From an uncultured Craurococcus sp. (GTDB lineage: Bacteria; Pseudomonadota; Alphaproteobacteria; Acetobacterales; Acetobacteraceae), in assembly GCA_902805545.1 (NCBI GenBank), contig CADCTD010000164.1:1-40143 (forward strand): a stretch of 40,143 nucleotides of DNA. The letters run 5' to 3'. The notes below the pieces were generated by a model. That model searched no databases. It saw nothing but the letters and a program-made list of their open reading frames with translations, and had not been told where the DNA came from. Below, one piece after another: positions 1 to 8,030 of this stretch; position 1 is the stretch's first letter, and each line of letters begins with the position of its first letter. The position numbers and the translations under genes are program-made.

Positions 1-75
1 GGCCGGCACGGCCGGGCGGGGCGCCAGGCTCGGCGTGGCGGGGGCGGCGTTCGGCTTCGGGGCCATCGACATCAT
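1..75 (-). CDS. 5' end of an unidentified gene, runs off the left edge
   Basis: On the minus strand an ATG at 75 (a second ATG follows directly) opens a frame that stays open for all 25 codons to the window edge. An AAGGA Shine-Dalgarno sequence sits about 7 bases upstream of the start, in a stretch of lower GC that looks intergenic. The visible peptide (MMSMAPKPNAAPPRRAW and onward) is basic and proline/alanine-rich and gives no family. It is read in the same direction as the EI24 gene, about 345 bases downstream of it. The call rests on the ribosome binding site and open frame alone and could be chance. Confidence 0.35.
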   Translation of the reverse strand, partial: MMSMAPKPNAAPATPSLAPRPAVPA

Positions 76-307
76 GGGCGTGTCCTTAAGTGTTGAGCGG
101 AAGGGCGGCACACCGAAATCGGCATCGCGTGCGGCGGAGGTGCCACCGGTTCCCTCGGAGCCAGGCGCCGGGTTCGTAGCCTCGACCGACCCTGGGCCCG
201 TTCCTGGGTCGATGGCCGGCGTGGCCGGCGCGTCCTCGCGTTTGCGGCCGAAGATGGCCATGCTGTCCCCCAAAGATCCACGGCGCTGCGCCACGGCGGC
301 GCATCGG

Positions 308-340
308 CGGGCCGCCCGTATTCCCCATACGACCGGCCCG
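308..340 (-). terminator. Nested hairpin, candidate terminator after the EI24 gene
   Basis: CGGGCCG (308-314) pairs with CGGCCCG (334-340). Inside it, CGTAT (317-321) pairs with ATACG (327-331) around a five-base loop, separated from the outer stem by a 2x2 internal loop. It lies about 80 bases past the EI24 stop codon. No clear T-tract follows on the minus strand, so factor-independent termination is not certain. Confidence 0.4.
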
Positions 341-370
341 ACAGCACCGGGCTAACATGCCGCATTGTGC

Positions 371-397
371 CAACACAACGGCGTGTTGCATTACGCC
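371..397 (-). promoter_or_regulatory. Two overlapping, mutually exclusive inverted repeats
   Basis: CAACAC (371-376) can pair with GTGTTG (383-388), and GGCGT (380-384) can pair with ACGCC (393-397). The two hairpins share bases 383-384 and cannot form together. They lie just past the EI24 stop and upstream of the hairpin at 308-340. The arrangement resembles an attenuator leader for the gene at 75, but the arms are short (6 and 5 bp). Confidence 0.25.
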
Positions 398-419
398 TGC
401 GGAATTCTTCAACTGTTAC

Positions 420-1085
420 TTATGTGGTCCGTTTGCTGTCTCGATGCAGCAGATGCGTCATCGCCGCGGTACCGAGAACCGGAACCAGAAGGTTGAGCCC
501 GGGAACGAGCGAGAGCGCCGCCAGCACTGCCCCGATCAGCAGCACCGGCACCTCGCGCCGCCGCCGTTCCGTCCGTGCCCCGGCGACCGGCATGCGGCGC
601 TGCGCCACGCCCTCGAACAGCCCGTGGCCGAGCGCGATCGTCGAGACCAGCCAGAGGACGACGGCGCCGACGGGCGGGGCGAAGGCGAGCAGCGGCAGGG
701 CGGCGAGCGTCACCACTCCCGTCTTCAGCGCGAAGCCGAGGTTGAAGCGTAGCTGGGCCATCAGCGGGGCCCCTTCCGGCGGCGGCAGCTGCGGGTAGAA
801 GCGCCGTTCCACCGCCGCCGAGACCGGGTCCAGGAACAGGCCGGAGAGCGCCAGCATCACCGGCACGAAGAGCCAGACGGCGAGCGCCAGGACCAGCAGC
901 CCGCCGAGCGCCCCTGCGACACCCGCCAGCCAGCCGCTGCCGCCCGCGACCCCGGCGACCGCCCAGGCCGAAAGCGCGGCGAGGCCGAGGAAGGCGAGCA
1001 GCGCCGCACCGAAGCTCTTGGCGAGTGGGCCGAGGAAGGCCGGGTCCGCGAGCTGGCGGAGGGCAAGCAGGCAGGCGGCGATCAT
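420..1085 (-). CDS. EI24 domain-containing (CysZ-like) membrane protein
   Basis: This is a 221-residue polytopic inner-membrane protein. Hydrophobic segments lie near residues 22-48, 55-85, 115-155 and 175-205, matching the EI24/CysZ family, whose best-known member CysZ mediates sulfate uptake. The segment MLALSGLFLDPVSAAVERRF after the second hydrophobic block is typical of the family. Many alphaproteobacterial members have no proven substrate, and no sulfur-assimilation genes are nearby, so sulfate transport is not claimed. The start at 1085 has GAGAGGA a few bases upstream. The gene diverges from the sugar kinase at 1200 across 114 bases, which should hold promoters for both. Confidence 0.8.
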   Translation of the reverse strand: MIAACLLALRQLADPAFLGPLAKSFGAALLAFLGLAALSAWAVAGVAGGSGWLAGVAGALGGLLVLALAVWLFVPVMLALSGLFLDPVSAAVERRFYPQLPPPEGAPLMAQLRFNLGFALKTGVVTLAALPLLAFAPPVGAVVLWLVSTIALGHGLFEGVAQRRMPVAGARTERRRREVPVLLIGAVLAALSLVPGLNLLVPVLGTAAMTHLLHRDSKRTT

Positions 1086-1199
1086 GCAGGGGGTCCTCTC
1101 CGTGGTTGCGGCAGCCAGGGGTGGGGGCTATGGGCGGGGGGCTATCCCGGCCCGGCCCCTGGCACAATGCCCCGGCCCCAACGCCACTGATGAGGTCCC

Positions 1200-2213
1200 A
1201 TGAGCGAGCCCACCCTCGACATTCTCGGCATCGGCAACGCGATCGTCGACGTGCTCGCCCGCGCCGAGGATGACTTCCTTGCCGCCGAGGGGCTCGACAA
1301 GGGCGCGATGCGGCTGATCGGGCCAGCCGAGGCGGAAGGCCTCTATGGCCGGATGGGGCCGGGGGTGGAGAGCTCCGGCGGCTCGGCCGGCAATACCTGC
1401 GCGGTCGCCGCCGCGCTCGGGGCGCGGGTCGGCTATTTCGGCAAGGTGGCGGACGACGCGCTGGGCCAGGTCTTCGCCCATGACATCCGCGCCGCGGGCG
1501 TGCACTTCCCGACCGCGCCGCTGCAGGGCGGGGCGCCGACGGCGCGCTGCCTCATCCTCGTCACGCCGGATGCGCAGCGGACGATGAACACCTTCCTCGG
1601 CGCCTGCGTCGCCTTCTCGCCCGCGGACGTGGACGCGGCCGAGGTCGCGCGGGCCAAGGTGACCTATCTCGAGGGCTATCTCTTCGACCCGCCGGCGGCG
1701 CAGGAGGCCTTCCGGGCCGCCGCCCGCGCCGCCCATGCCGCGGGCCGGCAGGTGGCGCTCAGCCTCTCCGACGCCTTCTGCGTGGAGCGGCATCGCGAGG
1801 CCTTCCGCCAGCTCGTCCGCGAGGAGGTCGACATCCTCTTTGCCAACGAGGCCGAGGTCACCGCACTCTACCAGACCGGCTTCGAGGCCGCGGCGGCTCA
1901 GGCGGCCGAGGAGGTGGCGCTGGTCGCGCTGACGCGGAGCGAGCGCGGCAGCCTGATCCTCGCGGGGGGCGAGCGGCACGAGGTCGCCGCCGCGCCGGCC
2001 GCCGTGGTCGACACCACCGGGGCGGGCGACGCCTATGCCGCCGGCTTCCTCGCTGCGCTGACGCGTGGCCTGCCGCTGCCGGATTGCGGGCGCTGGGGTT
2101 CCATCGCCGCGGCCGAGGTCATCTCGCATTTTGGTGCAAGGCCGCAGGCCGACCTGAAAGCCCTGGTTGCGGCCGTTCCGGGGAACCGCCCCGTCTCCTC
2201 CGTGTTGGGCTGA
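1200..2213 (+). CDS. PfkB-family carbohydrate kinase, adenosine kinase type
   Basis: The 337-residue product has the ribokinase fold. It begins with the LGIGNAIVDVLAR substrate-side motif (about residues 9-21), has the GGSAGNTCAVAAALG glycine-rich element near residues 61-75, and ends with the DTTGAGDAYAAGF signature. In that signature Asp277 is the predicted catalytic base and the surrounding residues form the anion hole. The overall layout resembles the cytosolic adenosine kinases annotated in alphaproteobacteria, which phosphorylate adenosine to AMP. A related sugar such as ribose or fructose cannot be excluded from sequence. GAGG lies 5 bases before the ATG. It stands as a single gene, followed 53 bases later by the secreted repeat protein. 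Confidence 0.85.
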   Translation: MSEPTLDILGIGNAIVDVLARAEDDFLAAEGLDKGAMRLIGPAEAEGLYGRMGPGVESSGGSAGNTCAVAAALGARVGYFGKVADDALGQVFAHDIRAAGVHFPTAPLQGGAPTARCLILVTPDAQRTMNTFLGACVAFSPADVDAAEVARAKVTYLEGYLFDPPAAQEAFRAAARAAHAAGRQVALSLSDAFCVERHREAFRQLVREEVDILFANEAEVTALYQTGFEAAAAQAAEEVALVALTRSERGSLILAGGERHEVAAAPAAVVDTTGAGDAYAAGFLAALTRGLPLPDCGRWGSIAAAEVISHFGARPQADLKALVAAVPGNRPVSSVLG

Positions 2214-2266
2214 GCAAGGCCAGGCCGCGCCCCCTTCCGGCCGTTGGCCACAAAGGAGACGCCGCC

Positions 2267-3205
2267 ATGAACCTGAAAACCACGCTCCTCACCTCGACGC
2301 TCGGCCTGGCGCTGCTCGCGGCGCCGGCCCTCGCGCAGTCCGGCCCGGCGACGATGTCCGGCTCCCAGCCCTCGGCTGAGGGCGGCATGATGCATCAGCG
2401 CCATCACGGCATGCAGAGCGAGCGCCGCGCCGAGCGGCGGGCCATGCGCGAGGAGAGCCGCCAGGATGCCGCTGGCCTGGTGGAGGAGGCGAGCGAGGCG
2501 CTCCGCCGCGGCCGCACCGCCCAGGCCAACGAGTTGCTCGAGCAGAGCGAGACCCGGCTGCTGACCCGCAGCATCCCCGCCGACCGCGCCGGCCAGCCGA
2601 TGCGCAGCCCGGCGATCGACAGCCTGGCCGCCGCCCGCAGCTCCATCCAGTCCCGTGACCGCGCCGGCGCACAGGCCCAGATGCAGCAGGCCATCGCCAT
2701 CCTCCGCAGCGAGGGGCCCAGCATGGGCAGCGGGGCGGATTCCTCCTCGATGCCGATCCAGGGGTCCGGGATGGGGCAGGGTGGCATGTACCAGGGCAGC
2801 ATGTCCCAGGGCATGCCGGGCCAGGGTATGTCCGACCGGGGTATGTCCGACCGGGGCATGTCCGGCCAGGGCACCTATGGCCGCGGGACCATGCAGGATG
2901 GCGGCACCGCCGGCCGCTCGATGAACCGGGCCGATGGCATCCTCCGCGTGCAGGGCACCGGGATGAACGCCCCGCGGGACCCGCAGACCCGGCGCGACGG
3001 CCACCCGGCGACCAATCATGGCGCCACCAACCATGGGCCCGGCGGCGTCGGCGCCGCGCCGACGCCCGGCACCACGCCGGCGCCGCAGGTGACCGGCAGC
3101 AGCCGCAGCAGCAACGGCGGCGCCGTCACCACGGGCACCCCGAGCAGCGGCAATGCCAGCGGCACGCCGGCGCAGCCGGCGCCCAACCAGTCCTACGGCC
3201 GCTGA
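2267..3205 (+). CDS. Secreted Gly/Met/Ser/Gln-rich repeat protein, unknown function
   Basis: This 312-residue product starts with a clear Sec signal peptide: MNLK, a leucine/alanine core and ALA-Q, with likely cleavage after residue 23. The mature part is first charged and probably helical (residues about 45-150, rich in Arg, Glu and Ala, with ERRAERRAMREESR). From about residue 165 it becomes a low-complexity tract rich in Gly, Met, Ser and Gln, including GMSDR, GMSDR and GMSGQ in tandem at residues 187-201. The C-terminal 80 residues are Pro/Thr/Gly/Asn-rich with repeated ATNHG units. An AAAGGAG site lies about 7 bases before the ATG at 2267, ruling out the longer upstream frame. No catalytic motif is visible. 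Met and His density could suit metal binding, but that is speculation. Confidence 0.75.
   Translation: MNLKTTLLTSTLGLALLAAPALAQSGPATMSGSQPSAEGGMMHQRHHGMQSERRAERRAMREESRQDAAGLVEEASEALRRGRTAQANELLEQSETRLLTRSIPADRAGQPMRSPAIDSLAAARSSIQSRDRAGAQAQMQQAIAILRSEGPSMGSGADSSSMPIQGSGMGQGGMYQGSMSQGMPGQGMSDRGMSDRGMSGQGTYGRGTMQDGGTAGRSMNRADGILRVQGTGMNAPRDPQTRRDGHPATNHGATNHGPGGVGAAPTPGTTPAPQVTGSSRSSNGGAVTTGTPSSGNASGTPAQPAPNQSYGR
2825..2869 (+). repeat. 15-bp tandem repeat, three copies, in the secreted protein gene
   Basis: The unit ggtatgtccgaccgg occurs exactly at 2825-2839 and 2840-2854, and a diverged copy follows at 2855-2869. The unit is in frame and encodes GMSDR, GMSDR, GMSGQ. The two identical copies suggest recent slippage or duplication. 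Confidence 0.85.
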
Positions 3206-3398
3206 GGACCGGGCGGGGGCGGGCCTCGATCCGCTCCCGTCCGCCTTTCCCACACTCAGCCCTCGCTTTTTGCCCCGCGAAGGCCTATGTGTGCGCCGCA
3301 ACAAGCCGCCAGCCTGCTCTGCCCGACCCCAGCCGCATCAGGCTGCAGAGGCCGGGCTTCGCTTTGCGTTGCGGCGGCACCGGAATTAAGGCCCCGCA

Positions 3399-5228
3399 AT
3401 GGAAATCCGTAACGTCGCGATCATCGCGCATGTCGACCATGGCAAGACCACGTTGGTCGACAACCTGCTGAAGCAGGCCGGCGCCTTCCGCGCCAATCAG
3501 GCCGTCGCCGAGCGCGCCCTCGACCGCAACGATCTGGAGCGGGAGCGCGGCATCACCATCCTCGCCAAGTCCACCGCGGTCGAGTGGAAAGGCGTCAAGA
3601 TCAACATCGTCGACACCCCGGGCCATGCCGATTTCGGTGGCGAGGTGGAGCGCATCCTCTCCATGGTCGACGGCGCGATCGTCCTCTGCGACGCCGCCGA
3701 GGGGCCGCTGCCGCAGACCAAATTCGTCCTCACCAAGGCCCTGGCGCGGGGGCTCCGCCCGATCGTCGTCATCAACAAGGTGGATCGGCAGGACGCCCGC
3801 CCGGACGAGGTCCATAACGAGGTCTTCGACCTCTTTGCCGCCCTCGGCGCGACGGACGAGCAGCTCGACTTCCACACCCTCTTCGCCTCCGGCCGCCAGG
3901 GCTGGGCCGACCTCGAGCTGGAAGGGGCCCGCAAGGACCTCTCGCCGATGTTCGACCTGATCCTGAGCCATGTCCCGGCGCCGAAGGTCGAGCTCGACAA
4001 GCCCTTCGCCATGAACGCCTCGATCCTCGAGAGCGACAACTTCCTTGGCCGCATCCTCACCGGGCGCGTCGAGCAGGGCACGGCGCGCGTGAACATGCCC
4101 GTCCGTGTGCTGCGCCAGGACGGCAGCGTGGTCGAGAGCGGCCGGCTGACCAAGCTGATGACCTTCTCCGGCCTCGACCGCGTGCCGGTCGAGGAGGTGC
4201 AGGCGGGCGACATCATCGCCATCGCCGGCCTCTCGGATGCCACCATCCCGGACACCATCGCCGCGCCTGACGTGACCGAGCCGCTGCCCGCCATCCCGGT
4301 GGACCCGCCGACGCTCGCCATGACCTTCCGCATCAATGACGGCCCACTCGGCGGCCGCGAGGGCAAGAAGGTGACGTCGCGCCAGATCCGCGACCGGCTG
4401 TTCAAGGAGACCGAGGGCAACGTCGCCATCAAGGTGAAGGTGTCCGAGGAAGTGGACGCCTTCGAGGTGGCCGGCCGCGGCGAGCTCCAGCTCGGCGTGC
4501 TGATCGAGCAGATGCGCCGGGAGGGCTTCGAGCTCACCATCGGCCGCCCCCGCGTCCTGACCCGCGACAATGCGGAGACGGGCGAGCGCGAGGAGCCCTT
4601 CGAGGAGGCGCTGATCGACGTGGACGAGGCCTATTCCGGCGTCGTCGTCGAGAAGATGTCGCAGCGCAAGGGCCAGATGCAGGACATGCGGCCCTCGGGC
4701 GGCGGCAAGGTCCGGCTGACCTTCCACATCCCCTCGCGCGGCCTCATCGGCTACCACGGCGAGTTCATGACCGACACGCGCGGCACGGGCATGATGAACC
4801 GCCTCTTCCTCGGCTACTTCCCCTGGGCGGGGCCGATCGAGGGGCGGCGCAACGGCTCGCTGATCTCCAACTCCGATGGCGAGGCGATCCAGTACGCGCT
4901 GTTCTACCTGCAGGAGCGCGGCACGCTCTTCGTCGATCCGGGCGTCAAGGTCTATGTCGGCATGATCCTCGGCGAGCACAGCCGGGACAACGACCTGGAC
5001 GTGAACCCGATCAAGGAGAAGAAGCTCACCAACATCCGCGCCGCCGGCAAGGACGAGGCGCTGCTGCTGATCCCGCCGCGGCGGATGAGCCTCGAGCAGG
5101 CCATCGCCTATATCGAGGACGACGAGCTGGTAGAGGTGACGCCGGGCGCCATCCGGCTGCGCAAGCGCTACCTCGACCCGCATGAGCGGAAGAAGCACGC
5201 CCGCCGCGCCGACAGCGAGGCGGCGTAA
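3399..5228 (+). CDS. typA: Ribosome-associated translational GTPase TypA/BipA
   Basis: The product is 609 residues, the usual TypA length. The GTPase domain opens at once with the G1 motif AHVDHGKTT (residues 10-18). It continues with RGITILAK (switch I), DTPGHADFGGEVER (G3) and INKVDR (G4). Domain II, the EF-G-like domains III and V, and the TypA-specific C-terminal domain (for example RGLIGYHGEFMTDTRGTG) follow in order. TypA binds the ribosome in an EF-G-like way and supports 50S assembly and growth at low temperature or under stress. The start is preceded by a modest AAGG about 8 bases away. No partner gene is cotranscribed in an obvious way, and the next plus-strand gene begins 163 bases downstream beyond a hairpin. 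Confidence 0.96.
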   Translation: MEIRNVAIIAHVDHGKTTLVDNLLKQAGAFRANQAVAERALDRNDLERERGITILAKSTAVEWKGVKINIVDTPGHADFGGEVERILSMVDGAIVLCDAAEGPLPQTKFVLTKALARGLRPIVVINKVDRQDARPDEVHNEVFDLFAALGATDEQLDFHTLFASGRQGWADLELEGARKDLSPMFDLILSHVPAPKVELDKPFAMNASILESDNFLGRILTGRVEQGTARVNMPVRVLRQDGSVVESGRLTKLMTFSGLDRVPVEEVQAGDIIAIAGLSDATIPDTIAAPDVTEPLPAIPVDPPTLAMTFRINDGPLGGREGKKVTSRQIRDRLFKETEGNVAIKVKVSEEVDAFEVAGRGELQLGVLIEQMRREGFELTIGRPRVLTRDNAETGEREEPFEEALIDVDEAYSGVVVEKMSQRKGQMQDMRPSGGGKVRLTFHIPSRGLIGYHGEFMTDTRGTGMMNRLFLGYFPWAGPIEGRRNGSLISNSDGEAIQYALFYLQERGTLFVDPGVKVYVGMILGEHSRDNDLDVNPIKEKKLTNIRAAGKDEALLLIPPRRMSLEQAIAYIEDDELVEVTPGAIRLRKRYLDPHERKKHARRADSEAA

Positions 5229-5328
5229 CACGCGCCCCGCGGCACCGCTGCGCGGCGTCGTGGGGACCCCGTTCCGGAATTGCCTTCGCCGCGAGGCGGT
5301 GCGGCAAGGCAGCGCTCTTCGTCCATGA

Positions 5329-5370
5329 ATCGGGAAGGCATTCCGGGTATGATGCCGGAACCTTCCCGAT
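5329..5370 (+). terminator. Long inverted repeat between typA and the 62-aa gene
   Basis: ATCGGGAAGG-CA-TTCCGG (5329-5346) pairs with CCGGAA-CCTTCCCGAT (5355-5370): 16 perfect pairs interrupted only by a two-base bulge, around an eight-base loop. It lies 100 bases past the typA stop and 22 bases before the next start. No T-run follows. It could end typA transcription or act as an operator or 5' UTR element for the small gene. Confidence 0.5.
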
Positions 5371-5391
5371 CCGGACCGAGGACGCCCATCC

Positions 5392-5580
5392 GTGACCATG
5401 CCTATCGCCGAGGATTTCGCCGCCATCCGCGCCCGGCTCGAGGCCATCCATGCCGAGGAGCGTGGCCCGGCCGTAGAGCCCGCCCCGGCACCCCAGCCGC
5501 GCCGGAGTCAGGCCGTCGACTTCTACGGCTGGCTGACCGGCGGCAATCTCTGGTCGGTCGGCGGTCCGGTCACAGGCTGA
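5392..5580 (+). CDS. Small protein of unknown function (62 aa)
   Basis: This short frame begins with GTG at 5392. A GAGGA Shine-Dalgarno sequence (5378-5382) is spaced 9 bases from it, which favours this start over the ATG six bases later. The peptide has an acidic/amphipathic N-terminal helix (AEDFAAIRARLEAIHAEE), a proline-rich linker and a hydrophobic, Trp-containing C-terminus (DFYGWLTGGNLWSVGG). It has no signal peptide and no domain I recognise. Its last 11 bases overlap, tail to tail, the end of the Yip1-like gene. The upstream 16-bp inverted repeat may control it. Confidence 0.55.
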   Translation: MTMPIAEDFAAIRARLEAIHAEERGPAVEPAPAPQPRRSQAVDFYGWLTGGNLWSVGGPVTG

Positions 5581-6139
5581 TCGCCAGCCCCGCCACCATG
5601 GCGACCAGGAAATTCACCACGATCCCCACCACCACCGCGGCCAGGGTGAAGGTCATCACCCGGTCCTGCGGAATCCGCAGCACGATCGGGGCGCCCTTAT
5701 AGAAGGTGTAGAGGCTGTAGAGGCCAAGCACCGCGAGGATGGCCAGCGGCGGGATGATGGCGAAGATGCCGGCGAGCCAGGCCGCGGTCGGCGTATGCAC
5801 GGCGAGCTTCATCGCCGGCGTCTCCTCCGCCACGCCGCCGAAGCGGGGCGAGAGTGCCTGCACCACCTTGCCCCAGAGCCACAGGCCGAAGAGCCCCAGC
5901 AGGTAGCCCAGCACGGCATTGATCAGCAGCCGGAAGATGCTGACCGGTGCCCCGAGCACGCTGCCCAGATAGCCCGCGAAGATCGCGGAGCCGATGAAGC
6001 CCGCCACCGCCGGCAGGGCGGAGAGCGGCACGGCATAGCCCTTGAAGAGGCTCGCGGTATCCGCGGGTTCCGCGGCGACCACTCGCCATTCCTGCTCGGG
6101 CCGTTGCAGCAGGGCCTTCGCCCGTTCGAAGAGCGCCAT
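5570..6139 (-). CDS. Yip1-family integral membrane protein
   Basis: The 189-residue product has a short cytosolic N-terminus (MALFERAKALLQRPEQEW). About five hydrophobic segments follow, near residues 35-60, 68-90, 118-145 and 160-188. The N-terminal RAKALLQRPEQEWRVVA followed by a membrane core is characteristic of bacterial Yip1/YIPF-like proteins (Yip1 domain family), whose function in bacteria is undefined. The ATG at 6139 follows the stop of the flavin monooxygenase gene by two bases, so the two minus-strand genes are probably cotranscribed. The functional link is unknown. Confidence 0.75.
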   Translation of the reverse strand: MALFERAKALLQRPEQEWRVVAAEPADTASLFKGYAVPLSALPAVAGFIGSAIFAGYLGSVLGAPVSIFRLLINAVLGYLLGLFGLWLWGKVVQALSPRFGGVAEETPAMKLAVHTPTAAWLAGIFAIIPPLAILAVLGLYSLYTFYKGAPIVLRIPQDRVMTFTLAAVVVGIVVNFLVAMVAGLAISL

Positions 6140-6141
6140 GG

Positions 6142-7644
6142 TCAGCGGTACACGAAGGCGGCGTCGTCGAGGTCGATGGCGGCGAAGGCGTCCTTCTCCG
6201 TCCAGTAGTCCTGGGTGTGCTGCCATTCCGGCTTGTCGCCGCGCTTCGGCAGCAGGTGCATCCCCCGCATCAGGTAGCCCGGGTTGAAGTTCTCCGGGTC
6301 GATCCAGGGCAGGATCGGCATGTCGCGGTCCTCCGGGCGCAGCGCCACCTCGACGCGCTTCGCGCCCTTCGCCTCCATGTGCTTCAGCAGCCGGCAGACG
6401 AAATCGCCGACGAGGTCCGCCCGCAGCGTCCAGCTCGCGCGGAAATAGCCGAAGACCCAGGCCAGGTTGGGGATACCGGTGAACATCATCCCGCGATAGG
6501 TGACGGTCTCGTGGAAGGCGAGCGGCCTGCCGTCGATCTCGAAGGCGATGTCGCCCAGCACGTTGAGGTGGAAGCCGGTGGCGGCGACGACGATGTCCGC
6601 CTCCAGGTGCTGGCCCGACTTGAGCCGGATGCCCGTCTCGTCGAAATGCTCGATCTCGTCGGTGACGACCGAGGCATCGCCGCGCGCCACCGCCTGGAAC
6701 AGGTCGGCATCGGGGACGAAGGCGATGCGCTGCCGCCAGGGCCGGTAGCTCGGGGTGAAATGGGTGTCGAGGTCGTAGTCCGGTCCCAGGATGGAGCGGA
6801 GGTTGGCGAGCATCTCCGCCTTCACCTTCTCCGGCTCGGCGAAGCAGCGCTCGGTGAAGACGGTCTGCTCCAGCAGGATCTTGCGGCGGACGATCTCGTG
6901 GATCCAGGTCTCGTCGACCTGCAGCTTGCGCAGCTCCTCCGCCAGCTCGATGGCGTTGCGGCCGGTGCGGAAATAGGTCGGCGAGCGCTGCAGCATCGTC
7001 ACATGCGCCGCCTTGCCCGCCATGGCCGGCACGATGGTCGCCGCCGAGGCGCCGGAGCCGATGACGACGACGCGCTTGCCGGCATAGTCGAGATCCTCCG
7101 GCCAGGTCTCGGTGTGCACGAGCGCGCCGCGGAAGCGCTCCTTGCCCGCCCAGTCGGGCATGTAGCCATGGTTGTGGCGATAGTAGCCCTGGCACATCCA
7201 GAGGAAGCCGGCGGTCATCGTCACTGCCTCGCCGGTGTCGCCGCGCGTCGCCTCGATGGTCCAACGGTTCTCGGCGCCCGACCAGCGGGCGGAGTGGATG
7301 GTGTGGCGGTAGCGGATGTGGCGGTCGAGGCCGTTCTCCTCGATCACATCGCCCATGTACTTGCGGATCTCGTCGGCGGTCGCGATCGGCGTGCCGGTCC
7401 AGGGCTTGAAGCGGTAGCCGAAGGTGTGCAGGTCGCTGTCGGAGCGGATGCCGGGGTACTTGTGCGTCCACCAGGTGCCGCCGAAGGTCTCGGCCGCCTC
7501 GAGCACGGCGAAGCTGGTGCCCGGGCACTGCACCTTCAGATGGTAGGCGCCACCCACGCCGGAGATGCCGGCGCCGACGATGAGCACGTCGACATGCTCC
7601 GCCTGCTGCGGAGAAGGCTTTTCGAGGGTCGCGGCTTCGGACAT
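6142..7644 (-). CDS. Flavin-containing monooxygenase of the Baeyer-Villiger type
   Basis: The product is about 500 residues. The N-terminal FAD dinucleotide motif is GAGISG (Gly24, Gly26, Gly29). The Baeyer-Villiger fingerprint FxGxxxHxxxWP is present exactly as FRGALVHTETWP at residues 171-182. A second, NADPH-binding Rossmann motif (VVVIGSGASA) follows directly. Such enzymes insert oxygen next to a carbonyl, giving esters or lactones from ketones, using NADPH, FAD and O2. The substrate cannot be read from sequence. The start at 7644 is chosen because AGGAAGAGCAGGGA precedes it and the N-terminus then aligns with the family. The frame upstream to 7686 is not needed. It is the first gene of a pair with the Yip1-like gene and diverges from the nitronate monooxygenase. 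Confidence 0.88.
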   Translation of the reverse strand: MSEAATLEKPSPQQAEHVDVLIVGAGISGVGGAYHLKVQCPGTSFAVLEAAETFGGTWWTHKYPGIRSDSDLHTFGYRFKPWTGTPIATADEIRKYMGDVIEENGLDRHIRYRHTIHSARWSGAENRWTIEATRGDTGEAVTMTAGFLWMCQGYYRHNHGYMPDWAGKERFRGALVHTETWPEDLDYAGKRVVVIGSGASAATIVPAMAGKAAHVTMLQRSPTYFRTGRNAIELAEELRKLQVDETWIHEIVRRKILLEQTVFTERCFAEPEKVKAEMLANLRSILGPDYDLDTHFTPSYRPWRQRIAFVPDADLFQAVARGDASVVTDEIEHFDETGIRLKSGQHLEADIVVAATGFHLNVLGDIAFEIDGRPLAFHETVTYRGMMFTGIPNLAWVFGYFRASWTLRADLVGDFVCRLLKHMEAKGAKRVEVALRPEDRDMPILPWIDPENFNPGYLMRGMHLLPKRGDKPEWQHTQDYWTEKDAFAAIDLDDAAFVYR

Positions 7645-7696
7645 CGTCCCTGCTCTTCCTTGGCTGAGGCGCCGTCTGCCGGGCACCGATGGGCCG

Positions 7697-7725
7697 ATAA
7701 TGGTAGCAGCCTACCGGTCGGGCAA
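7697..7725 (-). promoter_or_regulatory. Candidate promoter of the Baeyer-Villiger gene with internal palindrome
   Basis: Reading the minus strand, TTGCCC (7725-7720) and CATTAT (7702-7697) are spaced by 17 bases, a reasonable sigma-70-like match. Between them lies GGTAG-GCTG-CTACC (7715-7702), a 5-bp inverted repeat placed where a repressor would block polymerase. The start codon is about 53 bases downstream. Confidence 0.4.
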
Positions 7726-8030
7726 GCAGGATCGCCTCCGCCTGTCGGAACGGTCCCGCGGCACTGCCGGAAGGCGAAGACCATCCCATGCGCCGCGGAC
7801 GGCGGCACGGCGAGGCCGAGCCGCCCCTTCATCGCCCTCGTCCTTGCGGCCAAGCACAGCGCGGCGGAGCGTCTGGCGACCCGCACCGCCAGCGTCACCG
7901 GCGCTCGGCCGGCAGGCCGGCGAGGTCGAGGCCGGGACAGCGCCCGGCGAGCTGCACCGGCACCACGCCATGGTCGATCCCGCCCGGATGCGCCAGCATG
8001 ACCGCACAGTCCTCCAGCCCCAGGGGCGTC
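7726..8030. other. Noncoding gap upstream of the nitronate monooxygenase
   Basis: About 300 bases between the divergent promoter and the next gene hold no frame with a ribosome binding site and a family-like product. A 45-codon minus-strand frame (8032-7895) reads plausibly but its start lies inside the neighbouring gene's start region and lacks a well-spaced Shine-Dalgarno sequence. I leave it unannotated. Confidence 0.5.

Larger units (their letters stand above)
76..419. other. Intergenic region of about 340 bases with nested inverted repeats
   Basis: No convincing coding sequence lies between the EI24 stop and the start at 75. The overlapping frames here are basic, low-complexity shadows. 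GC drops compared with the flanks. Three inverted repeats are visible and are listed separately. In minus-strand terms the stretch is both the 3' region of the EI24 gene and the leader of the partial gene at 75. Confidence 0.6.

Noticed and set aside
2404-2874. Methionine/proline-rich minus-strand frame (156 codons)
   Set aside because: It is the exact antisense of the Gly/Met repeat tract of the secreted protein, which has the signal peptide and ribosome binding site.
3285-5447. 720-codon minus-strand open frame opposite typA
   Set aside because: Antisense shadow of typA. Low-complexity charged translation with no ribosome binding site or family motif.
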